A stretch of 64,000 nt of DNA from Pseudonocardia sp. MH-G8 (GCF_002262885.1 NZ_NKYF01000023.1:62001-126000); one strand, 5' to 3'; shown: positions 1-7,990, counted from the first letter of the stretch. Program-made: numbers and translations. The notes: generated by a model not told the origin, from the letters alone.

Positions 1-1
1 G

Positions 2-388
2 GGCGCGTCCGATCCCGAGATCACCGGTGTCGAGGTGGTGCGCCGCGCCGCGCTGGCCGCCACGGCCCCTGACCTGCTCGCCGCCGATGCGGTCGTGCTC
101 GGCACACCGGCCAACATCGGTTACATGTCCGGGGCGCTCAAGCACTTCTTCGACACCGTCTACTACGTCTGCGGCGACGACACCCGTGGCCTGCCCTACG
201 GCCTCTACGTGCACGGCAACCTCGGCGTGGAGGGCGCCGTCCGGGCTGTCGGGTCCGTCACCGAGGGCATGGGGTGGACGCGCGCCGCCGCGCCGGTGGA
301 GGTGACCGGCGCGCCCGACAAGGCCGCGCTGGAGGCGTGCTGGGAGCTCGGCGCCGTCCTCGCCGCGGGCATCGCGGACGGGGATTGA
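2..388 (+). CDS. Flavodoxin-like NAD(P)H-dependent FMN reductase, partial at the 5' side
   Basis: The frame is open from the left edge and ends in TGA at 386-388, so only the last 128 residues are visible. The segment GTPANIGYMSGALKHFFD matches the flavodoxin-fold motif in which a small hydrophobic patch and a G-x-L-K-x-F-x-D helix hold FMN. Such proteins reduce flavins or quinones with NAD(P)H in the cytoplasm. The next gene, a TetR regulator, begins 13 bases downstream on the same strand, but it has its own promoter-like hexamer. The specific substrate cannot be told from this fragment. Confidence 0.72.
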   Translation, partial: GASDPEITGVEVVRRAALAATAPDLLAADAVVLGTPANIGYMSGALKHFFDTVYYVCGDDTRGLPYGLYVHGNLGVEGAVRAVGSVTEGMGWTRAAAPVEVTGAPDKAALEACWELGAVLAAGIADGD

Positions 389-389
389 T

Positions 390-395
390 TAGCCT
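390..395 (+). promoter_or_regulatory. -10 hexamer TAGCCT, leaderless start for the TetR gene
   Basis: TAGCCT lies 6 bases before the GTG at 402, and no Shine-Dalgarno sequence fits between. This is the spacing expected when the start codon is at or next to the 5' end of the mRNA. The same arrangement recurs before at least fifteen genes in the window. Confidence 0.5.
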
Positions 396-401
396 GCTCG
401 C

Positions 402-965
402 GTGGCCCGGCCCAAGGTCCATGACGCAGCGCTCCGTGCGCGCCTGCTGGCGCGCGCCCGTGAGCTGCTCTCGTCCGACGGGACGGACGGGGTCAGTCTG
501 CGGGTGCTCGCGCGGGACTGCGGCACGTCCACTACCGCCGTCTACTCGCTCTTCGGTGGCAAGCCGGAGCTGCTCGCCGAGCTGCTGGACGAGGCGCTGC
601 GGCGGTTCACCGCGCACGTGGACGCGGCACGCGCGCGGGACGACCCGGTCACCGCGCTCGTCCGGCTGGCCGGGGCCTACCGGCATGCCGCGCTGGCCGC
701 GCCGCAGCTGTTCGACGCGATGTTCGGCGGCGCGCTACCGCCGGCCACCGCGCACACGGCCCTCGGCCCGCTGCGGGAGCTGGTGCAACGGGGTGTGACC
801 CTCGGCTCCCTGCGCTCCGACCTCGACCCGGCCACCGCCGCGCTCACCCTCTGGGCCACCGTGCACGGCTGGGTCTCGCTGCAGCGCCGCCACCTGCTGC
901 CCGAGGGGCGCGATCGCATGGAGGACGCCGTGCGCGCAGTGCTGGCCGGGTGGCAGCCGGCCTAG
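402..965 (+). CDS. TetR/AcrR family transcriptional regulator
   Basis: This 187-residue protein has a TetR-type helix-turn-helix at about residues 10-55 (SLRVLARDCGTSTTAVYSLF) and a C-terminal ligand domain with a WxxxHGWVSL signature near residues 150-160, as in the WHG-type TetR C-terminal family. It should be a dimeric cytoplasmic repressor. The start is the GTG at 402, six bases after a -10-like TAGCCT. Its stop codon shares the bases CTAG with the stop of the convergent hydrolase gene. Likely targets are itself or the flanking reductase and hydrolase, but no operator was identified. Confidence 0.85.
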   Translation: MARPKVHDAALRARLLARARELLSSDGTDGVSLRVLARDCGTSTTAVYSLFGGKPELLAELLDEALRRFTAHVDAARARDDPVTALVRLAGAYRHAALAAPQLFDAMFGGALPPATAHTALGPLRELVQRGVTLGSLRSDLDPATAALTLWATVHGWVSLQRRHLLPEGRDRMEDAVRAVLAGWQPA

Positions 966-2035
966 GGCGTGGACGCAGTGGCGGACCGGGCGCTGCATGC
1001 CCCGGGCCCACCGCCCTGGACGAGCGGCTCCGTGAGTTCGGCGCCCGGTGCCAGTGGGGCCCGTGCGCCGGGTTCGGCCGCCGTGGCCATGGTGGCGTCC
1101 AGCCAGTCCAACACGGGCTCGGGCCGGCGCTGGAACTCCAGGTAGCCGTCCCAGCGGCGCGTGGTCCCGCGGATCCAGTGCAGCTTCTTGCGGTTGCCCG
1201 CAACGGCGTCGAACATCGCCTGGACGTCGCTCGGGTCGGTGAGGACGTCGTCGTGCACCTGAGCGAGGAACGCCGGCACCGTGACGTTGCGCGCCCACTC
1301 GACCGGGGCGCGCCGCGGGAGCCCGATGCTGGTGGTGACGACCATGCGACGGCTGAGGTCGGCCATCAACGCGTCGTCGATGCGCGGCTCCGGAACCCCG
1401 GCGAGGGCGAGCTGGTGCTCGATGATCACCCGGGTGGTGAGGGGCTGCACCGCGACGAGGCTCCGCACCTGCGCGAACGCCTCGCGGAACTGCGTCATCG
1501 CCGCGAAGGTGGCGTTGGCGCCGAGGCAGCGGCTGAACAGCCCGACCGGCAGCTCCCGGGTGTCCGGCCGGGACCGCACGTAGCGCAGCGACCCGACGAC
1601 GTCCCGAGCCTCGAAGATCCCGCTGGTCCCGATGCCCCCGTTGGCGGCGCCGCTGAGACCGTGGTTGCGCAGGTCGTAGGCCAGCACGTGGTAGCCGGCG
1701 TCGTGCAGGATCCGGTAGTCCGGGACGAAGTCCACCTCGCTCCCGTTGCCGCTGGGTTCCCACCGCGACCGCCACGGTTCGAGGTGGGTCGGGAGGCCGG
1801 AGCGGCTGAACCCGCTCGGATGGTTGGCCACGACCACGCGATCCGCTCCGGGGGCGGGGATGAACCAGCCCTCCAGCGGGACCCCGTCCGACGACGGGAA
1901 GGTGACGTCCTCGAACTCGAGGCCCACCTCGTCGGGCGTGTGCAGGACCGGCGCGCGCAGCGGGGTCCGGAAGCCCTCGGCGATCCCCTGGAGGAGCCTG
2001 TCGATCTCGTGATCGAACAGGAGCGGATCGGTCAT
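962..2035 (-). CDS. Alpha/beta hydrolase with a cysteine in the nucleophile elbow
   Basis: This 357-residue protein has an alpha/beta-hydrolase fold: an N-terminal strand region, a VVVANHPSGF oxyanion-type loop at about 67-76, and a nucleophile elbow S-R-C-L-G at 168-172 with Cys170 where serine is usual. Cysteine nucleophiles are known in dienelactone hydrolases. The region where the catalytic histidine usually sits reads GTTRRWDGYLEF and has no histidine there, so the triad is not canonical. The ATG at 2035 follows a GGGAGC ribosome site. The gene converges on the TetR gene. The substrate is unknown. Confidence 0.75.
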   Translation of the reverse strand: MTDPLLFDHEIDRLLQGIAEGFRTPLRAPVLHTPDEVGLEFEDVTFPSSDGVPLEGWFIPAPGADRVVVANHPSGFSRSGLPTHLEPWRSRWEPSGNGSEVDFVPDYRILHDAGYHVLAYDLRNHGLSGAANGGIGTSGIFEARDVVGSLRYVRSRPDTRELPVGLFSRCLGANATFAAMTQFREAFAQVRSLVAVQPLTTRVIIEHQLALAGVPEPRIDDALMADLSRRMVVTTSIGLPRRAPVEWARNVTVPAFLAQVHDDVLTDPSDVQAMFDAVAGNRKKLHWIRGTTRRWDGYLEFQRRPEPVLDWLDATMATAAEPGARAPLAPGAELTEPLVQGGGPGACSARSATASTP

Positions 2036-2079
2036 GTCGTGCTCCCGTGGTCGCTCGTGGTGGGCCCGTACCGGCTGTG

Positions 2080-2703
2080 TCAGACGGCCCCGAACTGCCG
2101 GTCGCCCGCATCGCCCAGGCCGGGGACGATGAACGCGGAGTCGTTGAGCCGCTCGTCGACGCTGGCGGTGACCACGCGTACGGGCAGGCCGCTGTCGCGC
2201 AGGTGGGCCACCCCCTCCGGGGCGGCCAGCACGCAGATCGCCGTGACGTCCGAGGCGCCGCGCTCGGTGAGCAGCCGGATCGTGTGCGCCATCGAGCCCC
2301 CGGTGGCCAGCATCGGGTCGAGCACGAACACCGGGCGGCCTTCCAGGGTGGCCGGCAACGACTCCATGTACGGCACCGGCCGGAGGGTCTCCTCGTCGCG
2401 GGCGAGCCCGACGAAACCCATCTGCGCCTCCGGCATGAGGCCGAGCGCGGAGTCGGCCATGCCCAACCCGGCGCGCAGCACCGGCACGAGCAGCGGCGGC
2501 GTCGCGAGCCGGTATCCGGTGGTGCGGGCCACCGGGGTGTGCAGCGGCGCTGTGGCCAGCGGGGCGTCGCGGGTGGCCTCGTAGATGAGCATCAGGGTGA
2601 GGTCGCGCAGGGCAGCGCGGAAGGCCGCGTTCTCCGTGCGCGCATCGCGCAGTTCCGAGAGGCGGGCCTTGGCCAGTGGGTGGTCGACGACCTGCACGTC
2701 CAT
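2080..2703 (-). CDS. upp: Uracil phosphoribosyltransferase
   Basis: Upp converts uracil and PRPP to UMP, the pyrimidine base salvage step. The 207-residue product has the usual length. It carries the PRPP loop VLDPMLATGGSM, the LRAGLGM segment and the C-terminal uracil-binding stretch IVPGLGDAGDRQFG. The start MDVQVVDHPL at 2703 is preferred to an in-frame upstream codon because it matches the usual family start and lies 7 bases after a TAACCT -10 hexamer. It fits the nucleoside salvage genes elsewhere in the window (deoC, add, deoA, cdd), since deoA and cdd feed uracil to this enzyme. Confidence 0.96.
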   Translation of the reverse strand: MDVQVVDHPLAKARLSELRDARTENAAFRAALRDLTLMLIYEATRDAPLATAPLHTPVARTTGYRLATPPLLVPVLRAGLGMADSALGLMPEAQMGFVGLARDEETLRPVPYMESLPATLEGRPVFVLDPMLATGGSMAHTIRLLTERGASDVTAICVLAAPEGVAHLRDSGLPVRVVTASVDERLNDSAFIVPGLGDAGDRQFGAV

Positions 2704-2710
2704 GGGCCTG

Positions 2711-2716
2711 AGGTTA
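2711..2716 (-). promoter_or_regulatory. -10 hexamer TAACCT of upp, overlapping the stop of the HxlR gene
   Basis: On the minus strand TAACCT is 7 bases before the upp ATG. Its first three bases, TAA, are also the stop codon of the upstream regulator gene. The promoter is therefore partly inside the end of the preceding gene, and upp is probably read as a leaderless message. Confidence 0.5.
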
Positions 2717-3103
2717 GAGGGCGGCACGGACGTCGTAGGCGCTGCGGGCGGTGGCGATCTCCTGCTGGTGCGACTCGGTCCAGGACACCAAGGCCTGGAT
2801 GGTCTCGTGGAGCGAGGCGCCCAGCGGGGTGAGCTCGTAGTCGACGCGCGGCGGCACGACCGGGTGCACGGTTCGCCGCACGAGCCCGTCGCGTTCGAGC
2901 TGGCGCAAGGTGACGGTGAGCATGCGCTGGCTGATGCCGTCGATCTCGCGGCGCAGCTCGGTGAACCGCAGGACGCGCCGGTCGAGCAGGGCGATCACCA
3001 GCAGCGACCACTTGTCGGCGACCCGGTCGAGGATCTGGCGGACCTCGCAGTCCTCGCGCCTGTCCCACTGGTAGGCGTCCCTGCAGTCCTCGGCGGTGCC
3101 CAT
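2714..3103 (-). CDS. HxlR-type winged-helix transcriptional regulator
   Basis: This 129-residue protein matches the HxlR/MarR-like family in length and pattern: a cysteine near the N-terminus (EDCRDAYQW, then EDCEVRQIL), the winged helix DKWSLLVIALL at about residues 34-44, the recognition helix region ISQRMLTVTLRQLERDG, and the wing LVRRTVHPVVPPRVDYELT. HxlR proteins often sense electrophiles or redox stress. The ATG at 3103 is chosen because upstream codons lack family similarity. It is divergent from an MFS exporter and is the natural candidate to control it. Confidence 0.9.
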   Translation of the reverse strand: MGTAEDCRDAYQWDRREDCEVRQILDRVADKWSLLVIALLDRRVLRFTELRREIDGISQRMLTVTLRQLERDGLVRRTVHPVVPPRVDYELTPLGASLHETIQALVSWTESHQQEIATARSAYDVRAAL

Positions 3104-3204
3104 GGAGTGCGTCGGTGACTTCGAAGTGCCTTCTTCCACAGTAAGCAATGGTGACGCACGATGCGGTCGGTTACAAGAGAGAACCGACGAACGGAGAAGA
3201 CGCC
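3104..3204. promoter_or_regulatory. Divergent control region between the HxlR and MFS genes
   Basis: This 101-base region separates two divergent genes. It contains a loose inverted repeat, AGTAAGCA near 3140-3147 against CGGTTACA at 3168-3175, which could be an HxlR operator. The MFS gene has a GGAGAAG ribosome site at 3193-3199. The repeat is imperfect, so the operator call is weak. Confidence 0.35.
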
Positions 3205-4623
3205 GTGTCCGCACAACCCGCCCCGCCGCGCGAGGAACGCATGAACGCCCGCGCCTGGGGGCTGCTGCTCGTCCTGTCCGGGGCGATCTTCCTCGAGGGC
3301 ATCGACGTCTCGATGATGGGTGTGGCGCTACCGTCCATCCGCGCTGAGCTCGGCATGTCGACCGGCTCTCTGCAATGGGTGGTGAGCGCCTACGTCCTGG
3401 GTTACGGCGGGTTCGTCCTGCTCGGCGGGCGGGCCGCCGACCTGCTGGGCCGGCGCCGGATGTTCCTGCTCTGGCTGGTCGTGTTCGTGGCGTTCTCCGG
3501 CCTCGGCGGCTTCGCCGGCGAGGGCTGGGTGCTCGTGCTCGCCCGCTTCGCGACGGGCGTGGCCGCCGCGTTCCTCGCTCCGGCAGGTCTCTCGATCATC
3601 ACCACCACGTACGCCGCGGGCCCGACCCGCCACCGGGCCGTGCTCGTCTACGCCGGTGCGGGCGCGGGCGGCTTCTCACTCGGCATGGTCGTGGGCGGGC
3701 TGCTCACCGCCGTGCACTGGCGCTGGGTGTTCTTCGCACCCGTGGTCGTGGCGGCCGCGCTCCTCGTGGCGGCCGCCGCGCTGATCCCCCGCGAGCAGCG
3801 GCCCGCGCGCACCGCAGGCGGCTTCGACGTCGCAGGCACGGCGACGCTGACCGGCGCGATGATGCTCCTGGTCGTCACCGTGGTCCACGCGCCCGAGGTC
3901 GCGATCGTGACGACGCTGGCCACGCTGGCCGGCGCGGTCGCACTGCTCGCGGCGTTCGTCCGGATCGAGCGCCGCTCGCCGGCCCCGCTCGTGCGGCTCG
4001 GGATCCTGCGCTCCGGCCCCCTGCTGCGGGCGAACGCGGGCGCGATGCTGCTGATCGGCTCGTTCATGGCCTTCCAGTTCACGGTGGTGCTCTACCTGCA
4101 GGAGCTGCGGGGCTGGTCGGAGGTGGAGACCGGGCTGGCGCTCGCCGTCGCCGGGATCGACGCGGTGCTCGCCCCGACGCTGACGCCGTGGCTGGTCGCG
4201 CGCTTCGGGAACGCGCGCGTCGTGGTCGCCGGGCTCGCGCTCACCGCACTCGCCTACCTGCTGTTCCTGCCGGTCGGGGCGGACTGGGGGTTCCTGGCGA
4301 TGCTGCCCTCCCTCGCCGTGCTCGGCGTCGCGTTCGCGCTGGCCTACGGACCGCTCACGATCGCGGGCACCGACGGCGTCGACGACCACGAGCAGGGCCT
4401 CGCCAGCGGCTTGCTGACCACCTCGTTCCAGTTCGGCGCCGCGCTCGGGCTCGCGGCGGTGTCGGCCGTCATCGTCGCGGCGACCGCGGACGCGTCCCCG
4501 GAGGCGGTCCTGGCGGGCTACCGCGCCGGCCTCGTGGTGCCGCTGGTGGCCGCGGTACTCGGCACGGCGCTGACGGCGAGCGGCCTGCGCCGTCGGACGC
4601 GCGTGGCGGTGGCGGCCGCCTGA
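3205..4623 (+). CDS. MFS multidrug transporter, DHA2 (14-TM) type
   Basis: This integral membrane protein of 472 residues has about 14 hydrophobic segments, motif A (GGRAADLLGRRRMF) after TM2 and an early acidic residue (EGIDVSMMGVALP) typical of EmrB/QacA drug:H+ antiporters. The GTG at 3205 is favoured by GGAGAAG six bases upstream; an ATG at 3241 with a weaker site is the alternative. It should export drugs or toxic metabolites using the proton gradient. It is divergent from the HxlR regulator and ends just before a strong hairpin at 4627-4688. Confidence 0.9.
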   Translation: MSAQPAPPREERMNARAWGLLLVLSGAIFLEGIDVSMMGVALPSIRAELGMSTGSLQWVVSAYVLGYGGFVLLGGRAADLLGRRRMFLLWLVVFVAFSGLGGFAGEGWVLVLARFATGVAAAFLAPAGLSIITTTYAAGPTRHRAVLVYAGAGAGGFSLGMVVGGLLTAVHWRWVFFAPVVVAAALLVAAAALIPREQRPARTAGGFDVAGTATLTGAMMLLVVTVVHAPEVAIVTTLATLAGAVALLAAFVRIERRSPAPLVRLGILRSGPLLRANAGAMLLIGSFMAFQFTVVLYLQELRGWSEVETGLALAVAGIDAVLAPTLTPWLVARFGNARVVVAGLALTALAYLLFLPVGADWGFLAMLPSLAVLGVAFALAYGPLTIAGTDGVDDHEQGLASGLLTTSFQFGAALGLAAVSAVIVAATADASPEAVLAGYRAGLVVPLVAAVLGTALTASGLRRRTRVAVAAA

Positions 4624-4626
4624 TGC

Positions 4627-4688
4627 AACGAACGGCACTCTCGGCGGCCACTGGAATCCGCCAGGGAGCAACGAGAGTGCCGTTCGTT
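4627..4688. terminator. Bidirectional hairpin with 17-base perfect arms
   Basis: AACGAACGGCACTCTCG at 4627-4643 is exactly complementary to 4672-4688. The 28-base loop contains a small inner GGCGG/CCGCC pairing. It fills the gap between the convergent MFS and metallophosphoesterase genes, so it probably ends transcription from both sides. There is no U-tract. Confidence 0.75.
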
Positions 4689-4690
4689 CG

Positions 4691-6352
4691 TCAGGGAGTT
4701 GCCCTTCCGGGAGTTTCGCTGTGCCACTCCCAGCCGCCGTCCTGGGTCCGGAGCGCCCGGACGCGGTCCTCGAGCACCGGGTCGATCTCGTGCTCGCGGC
4801 AGCCGGTGGCCGCCCAACAGGAGAGCACGATCTCGTCGGGGCCGGCGTCGAGCCGCAGGAAGCTCTTGAACTGGGGCACGGCGTTCGAGTCGAAGAGCAA
4901 CGACATCATGTTGTGCGCGGGCGCCGAACCCCGCGCGGGCAGCGGGAAGACGCGCTCGGCCGCCCGACGGGTGCGCGCGTCCACCGTCGAGGAGCCCGGT
5001 CGCGGCGGGGTGATGGCCACCCGCTCCGCCATCAACGTGGTGGCGTCGTCGGGCGAGATCACCAGCCCGCCCCGCCCGAGGCCGAGCAGCTTGTCGTAGC
5101 GCCGGCTGAAGTACGCGAGGGAGTCACCGCGCAGCGGGTAACAGCGGAAGTCCTCCTCGTGCACGGCCGGGGCGAGCCGGTCGACGTTCGGGATCTGGTG
5201 CGTGGCCGAGAGGTAGGCGCCCGACCCGCCCGCCACCAGGTACTGGATGGTCCTGCCGTCCCGCTGCCGCACGGGGTAGCGCTGGTAGTTGTGGTCGTCA
5301 CCCCCGATGCAGGCCACGTAGTTGCAGGCCGGGTCGGTGACGATCTCGTCGACGTCGCCGCCCCCCTCGATCGGGCTTTCCTGCCGGTTCGCATAGGTGT
5401 AGATCGGACGCCCGGTGAGCAGGATCTTCGGGCGGTCGCCCGCCGAGACCTCCCGCAGCCACGCCGCCTGGTCGCGGTCGATGTGGCCGTCCAGCCCGGT
5501 GTCGATCAGCACCAGGCGGACCGGCCCGGCGTCGATGGCGCAGTACGGCCCGGGCTGGCCGCCCTGCTGCGACTCGGCGTCGCGGTACCAGCGCATGTCG
5601 GCGACGTCCTCGACGCCCGCCCGCGGGGCCCGCCGCCACAGCAGCGTGCGTAGCAGCCGCCGCCACCACGGCCCGGTGGCTGCGGGCGAGGGGGCGCCCG
5701 CGTCCGGTGGGGCGTCGCAGAACGCGGTCATGAACCCCGACAGCCCGTCGTACCAGTCGTGGTTGCCGGGCAGGGCGTAGATCGGGCGCGGGTAGTCGGC
5801 GTAGGGCCGGTAGAAGCGGTCGGCGTAGGCGCGCACCCCGCCCGCCGGGTACACGACGTCGCTGCACAGCACCGCGAAGTCGGTGTCGTTGGCGACCCGC
5901 TCCAACACCGGGACCACGACGTACTGCGAGGCGTCGCCCTCGCCCGGATCGCCGAGCACCGCGACGGAGACGCGCTCCGGGCCGGCGTGGCGGGTGACGA
6001 GCCGGTCGCGCCGCGGTGGGGCGACACCGGCGGCGGCCGCGTACCCGTCGAGGCGGCGCAGCCACTCGCGGCGCTGCGCGTCGGTGGGGTCGCCGAACCA
6101 CCGCACCAGCACGTCGTTGCGCGACGCGATCAGCGGCGCCAGCCGCAGCCAGGAGAACCGGCTGCCGGCAGGCGCGAGCCCGGCCCCGATCCCGCGCTCC
6201 CGACACCCCCACCCGGCGCCGCCGGTGGAGGTGCGCGAGGGTGCGGGAGCGGGCGGCCCGGGCGGCCCCGGCGGCCCCGGCGGTTCAGGAAAGCCACATT
6301 CCTGTCCTGCAGGTTCAGGAATGTGGCTTTCCTGAACTCCGGGACACGTCAC
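4691..6352 (-). CDS. Calcineurin-like metallophosphoesterase
   Basis: The frame encodes up to 553 residues with the metallophosphoesterase blocks in order: AVLGDPGEGD at about 131-140, a second metal site CSDVVYPAG near 163-171, GNHDW at 196-200, and GGDDHNYQRY at about 350-359. The last block departs from the usual GHxH. The family hydrolyses phosphate esters with two metal ions. The 5' end is uncertain: the GTG at 6352 overlaps the upstream stop by four bases, but residues 6-23 would be translated from a 21-base-arm hairpin and are followed by a PGPPGPPGPP run. The true start may lie downstream of the hairpin. Confidence 0.75.
   Translation of the reverse strand: MTCPGVQESHIPEPAGQECGFPEPPGPPGPPGPPAPAPSRTSTGGAGWGCRERGIGAGLAPAGSRFSWLRLAPLIASRNDVLVRWFGDPTDAQRREWLRRLDGYAAAAGVAPPRRDRLVTRHAGPERVSVAVLGDPGEGDASQYVVVPVLERVANDTDFAVLCSDVVYPAGGVRAYADRFYRPYADYPRPIYALPGNHDWYDGLSGFMTAFCDAPPDAGAPSPAATGPWWRRLLRTLLWRRAPRAGVEDVADMRWYRDAESQQGGQPGPYCAIDAGPVRLVLIDTGLDGHIDRDQAAWLREVSAGDRPKILLTGRPIYTYANRQESPIEGGGDVDEIVTDPACNYVACIGGDDHNYQRYPVRQRDGRTIQYLVAGGSGAYLSATHQIPNVDRLAPAVHEEDFRCYPLRGDSLAYFSRRYDKLLGLGRGGLVISPDDATTLMAERVAITPPRPGSSTVDARTRRAAERVFPLPARGSAPAHNMMSLLFDSNAVPQFKSFLRLDAGPDEIVLSCWAATGCREHEIDPVLEDRVRALRTQDGGWEWHSETPGRATP
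6284..6336. terminator. Hairpin with 21-base perfect arms between two minus-strand genes
   Basis: The arm at 6284-6304 (TTCAGGAAAGCCACATTCC...) pairs without mismatch with 6316-6336; the 11-base loop contains CCTGCAGG. It lies just after the dehalogenase stop and inside the longest reading of the metallophosphoesterase. It is much less GC-rich than its surroundings and is best read as a terminator or a palindromic repeat rather than coding sequence. Confidence 0.7.
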
Positions 6353-7263
6353 CGCCGGACCTCCCGCACGAACGCCGCGACCACCTCTCCGAGCTCCTCA
6401 CCCGCGTCCTCCTGCAGGAAGTGGCCCGCGCCGGTGATCGTCGGGTGCGTCCGGCCCGCCGCGCCCGGCATGCTGCGGCGCAGGACCGGCTCCATCGCCG
6501 CCGTGATCGGGTCGCCGTCGCTGAACGCGCACAGGAACGGCAGGTCGCTGTGGGTCAGCGTGGCCCACGCCGCCCTGTTGGCCTCGGTGGCCGGGTCGTC
6601 CGGGCGCGTGGGCACCAGCAGCGGCATGGCCCGCGGCCCGGCCTTGAACGACTCGTCCGGGAACGGGGCGTCGTAGGCGGCGCGCTCCTGCGGCGTCAGG
6701 GTCCTCCGACACCCCGACTGCACGAGCCGGCCGACGTCGAGGCGCTCCGCCTTCTCCACGGCCCGGCGGAACTGCCACCACACCTCGGGCATGTCGCGGT
6801 CGCCGGTCGGCAGCCCGGTGTTCGCGGCGACGACGGCGGCGAAGCGCTCGGGGTGCTCGGCCGCCAACCGCAGGCCGAGCAGGCCGCCCCAGTCCTGCCC
6901 GAGGAGGGTGACACCGCGCAGGTCCAGCACGTCGAACAGCAGTGCGCGCAGCCACTCGACGTGCCGCGCGTAGCTGTGGTCGCCGATCTCGGCGGGTTTG
7001 TCGGAGCGGCCGAACCCGACCAGGTCCGGCGCCACGACGCGCAGCCCGGCGGCGGCGAGGACCGGGATCGTCGTCCGGTACAGGAACGACCAGCTCGGCT
7101 CGCCGTGCAGGAGCAGCACGACCGGGCCGTCGGCGGGCCCGTCGGCGACCCACGCCACGCGCAGTGAGCCACCGTCGGGATCGGGCACGTCGGCGTATCG
7201 GGGCGGCAGGGGAAATCCGGGGAGTCCGGCGAACCGCTCGTCCGGGGTGCGGAGGGTACGCAT
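6349..7263 (-). CDS. Haloalkane dehalogenase-like hydrolase (HLD-I type)
   Basis: This 304-residue alpha/beta hydrolase shows the haloalkane dehalogenase pattern: oxyanion motif HGEPSWS at 53-59, nucleophile Asp124 in GQDWGG followed by the halide-stabilising Trp125, a cap domain at about 155-225, and the base histidine in GAGHFLQED near the C-terminus. The family cleaves carbon-halogen bonds by SN2 attack and water, releasing halide and alcohol. The start is the ATG at 7263 (MRTLRTPDERF), the usual N-terminus. A 12-base inverted repeat lies 26 bases upstream. Actual substrates cannot be read from sequence. Confidence 0.88.
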   Translation of the reverse strand: MRTLRTPDERFAGLPGFPLPPRYADVPDPDGGSLRVAWVADGPADGPVVLLLHGEPSWSFLYRTTIPVLAAAGLRVVAPDLVGFGRSDKPAEIGDHSYARHVEWLRALLFDVLDLRGVTLLGQDWGGLLGLRLAAEHPERFAAVVAANTGLPTGDRDMPEVWWQFRRAVEKAERLDVGRLVQSGCRRTLTPQERAAYDAPFPDESFKAGPRAMPLLVPTRPDDPATEANRAAWATLTHSDLPFLCAFSDGDPITAAMEPVLRRSMPGAAGRTHPTITGAGHFLQEDAGEELGEVVAAFVREVRR

Positions 7264-7614
7264 ACCGGGATCCTGACAGCTCGCGTAACGGTGGTTGCGG
7301 TCACCTTCCGCAACCACCGCGGCACCCCATGCGGCGCATTTCTCGCCCGTCCGGATGCAGCCGCACCCCGCCGGCGGTACCCCTCACACCGCGGGCAGCA
7401 CGAGGGGGCCACGATCGCCTGCAATGATCACCGTCCGTGCCGATTAGGTCACGCATACTGCCTACACGTCCCGTGGACGTGCCCAGCGTGCGGTGAGCGG
7501 CACCGTGAGTGATCAACTCGAACTTTCACCCTGACCCGAACGGGTGGTATGCCACGAACCCTGTCACATAGGAGCCCCCACCGACGCTGTACTAGATGAC
7601 TAGGAGGTGATCCG
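7264..7614. other. Intergenic region between divergent genes, with inverted repeats
   Basis: This 351-base gap holds an inverted repeat CGGTGGTTGCGG/CCGCAACCACCG at 7289-7300 and 7308-7319 (12-base perfect arms, 7-base spacer), well placed as an operator for the dehalogenase. A smaller repeat CACGTCC-CGT-GGACGTG lies at 7465-7481. A 73-codon open frame ending in CPACGERHRE is present, but nothing else supports it as a gene. Confidence 0.5.
7602..7613 (+). promoter_or_regulatory. Full-length anti-SD match AGGAGGTGATCC
   Basis: AGGAGGTGATCC is complementary to twelve consecutive bases of the 16S rRNA 3' end. It sits directly before the GTG at 7615 with 7 bases from the AGGAGG core. So long a match is rare and fixes the start of the small gene, implying strong ribosome loading. 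Confidence 0.8.
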
Positions 7615-7851
7615 GTGCCGGAGAACACGACTTCCGACGAGGCGACACTGGTCGCAGCGGCGGAGAAACTCACGCAGTGCGACGGGTACGTCGTACTCGC
7701 CGTCGACCCCCAGACCGGGGAGGTCGACGCACACGGCCCGTTCGACGGGCTGACGGCAACCCTGAAGGCCGACCAGCTGCGCCGCGACTTCGACCGCGGC
7801 GGGCTCGAGGACGTGACCGTGGGCGTCGTGCGGTTGCACAGCTCCACCTGA
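7615..7851 (+). CDS. Small conserved-looking protein of unknown function
   Basis: This 78-residue acidic protein has no signal peptide or membrane segment. It reads as a compact alpha/beta unit: an N-terminal helix (DEATLVAAAEKL), a strand-turn-strand (GYVVLAVDPQTGEVDAHGPF), a helix (ATLKADQLRRDF) and a final strand (VTVGVVRLH). I do not recognise the family. The exceptional ribosome-binding site and coding-like composition make it a real gene. No neighbour on the same strand is close, since deoC starts 346 bases away with its own promoter. Confidence 0.75.
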   Translation: MPENTTSDEATLVAAAEKLTQCDGYVVLAVDPQTGEVDAHGPFDGLTATLKADQLRRDFDRGGLEDVTVGVVRLHSST

Positions 7852-7990
7852 GCTGACGACCGCGCGCACGGCAGTACGCACGACAGTTCGCGCTTCAGCA
7901 CGTCCGCAAGGCTGCACGACAGCATTACCCCCCGCTCCCCCTGCATTCATCCCCGCCCGCCGCCCCTGTGGTGCGGCGGGCGGTGTGCTG

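Noticed and set aside
7291..7512. A 73-codon frame ending in CPACGERHRE, zinc-ribbon-like
   Set aside because: It starts inside an inverted repeat, has no ribosome site or hexamer, and only the last few residues look protein-like.
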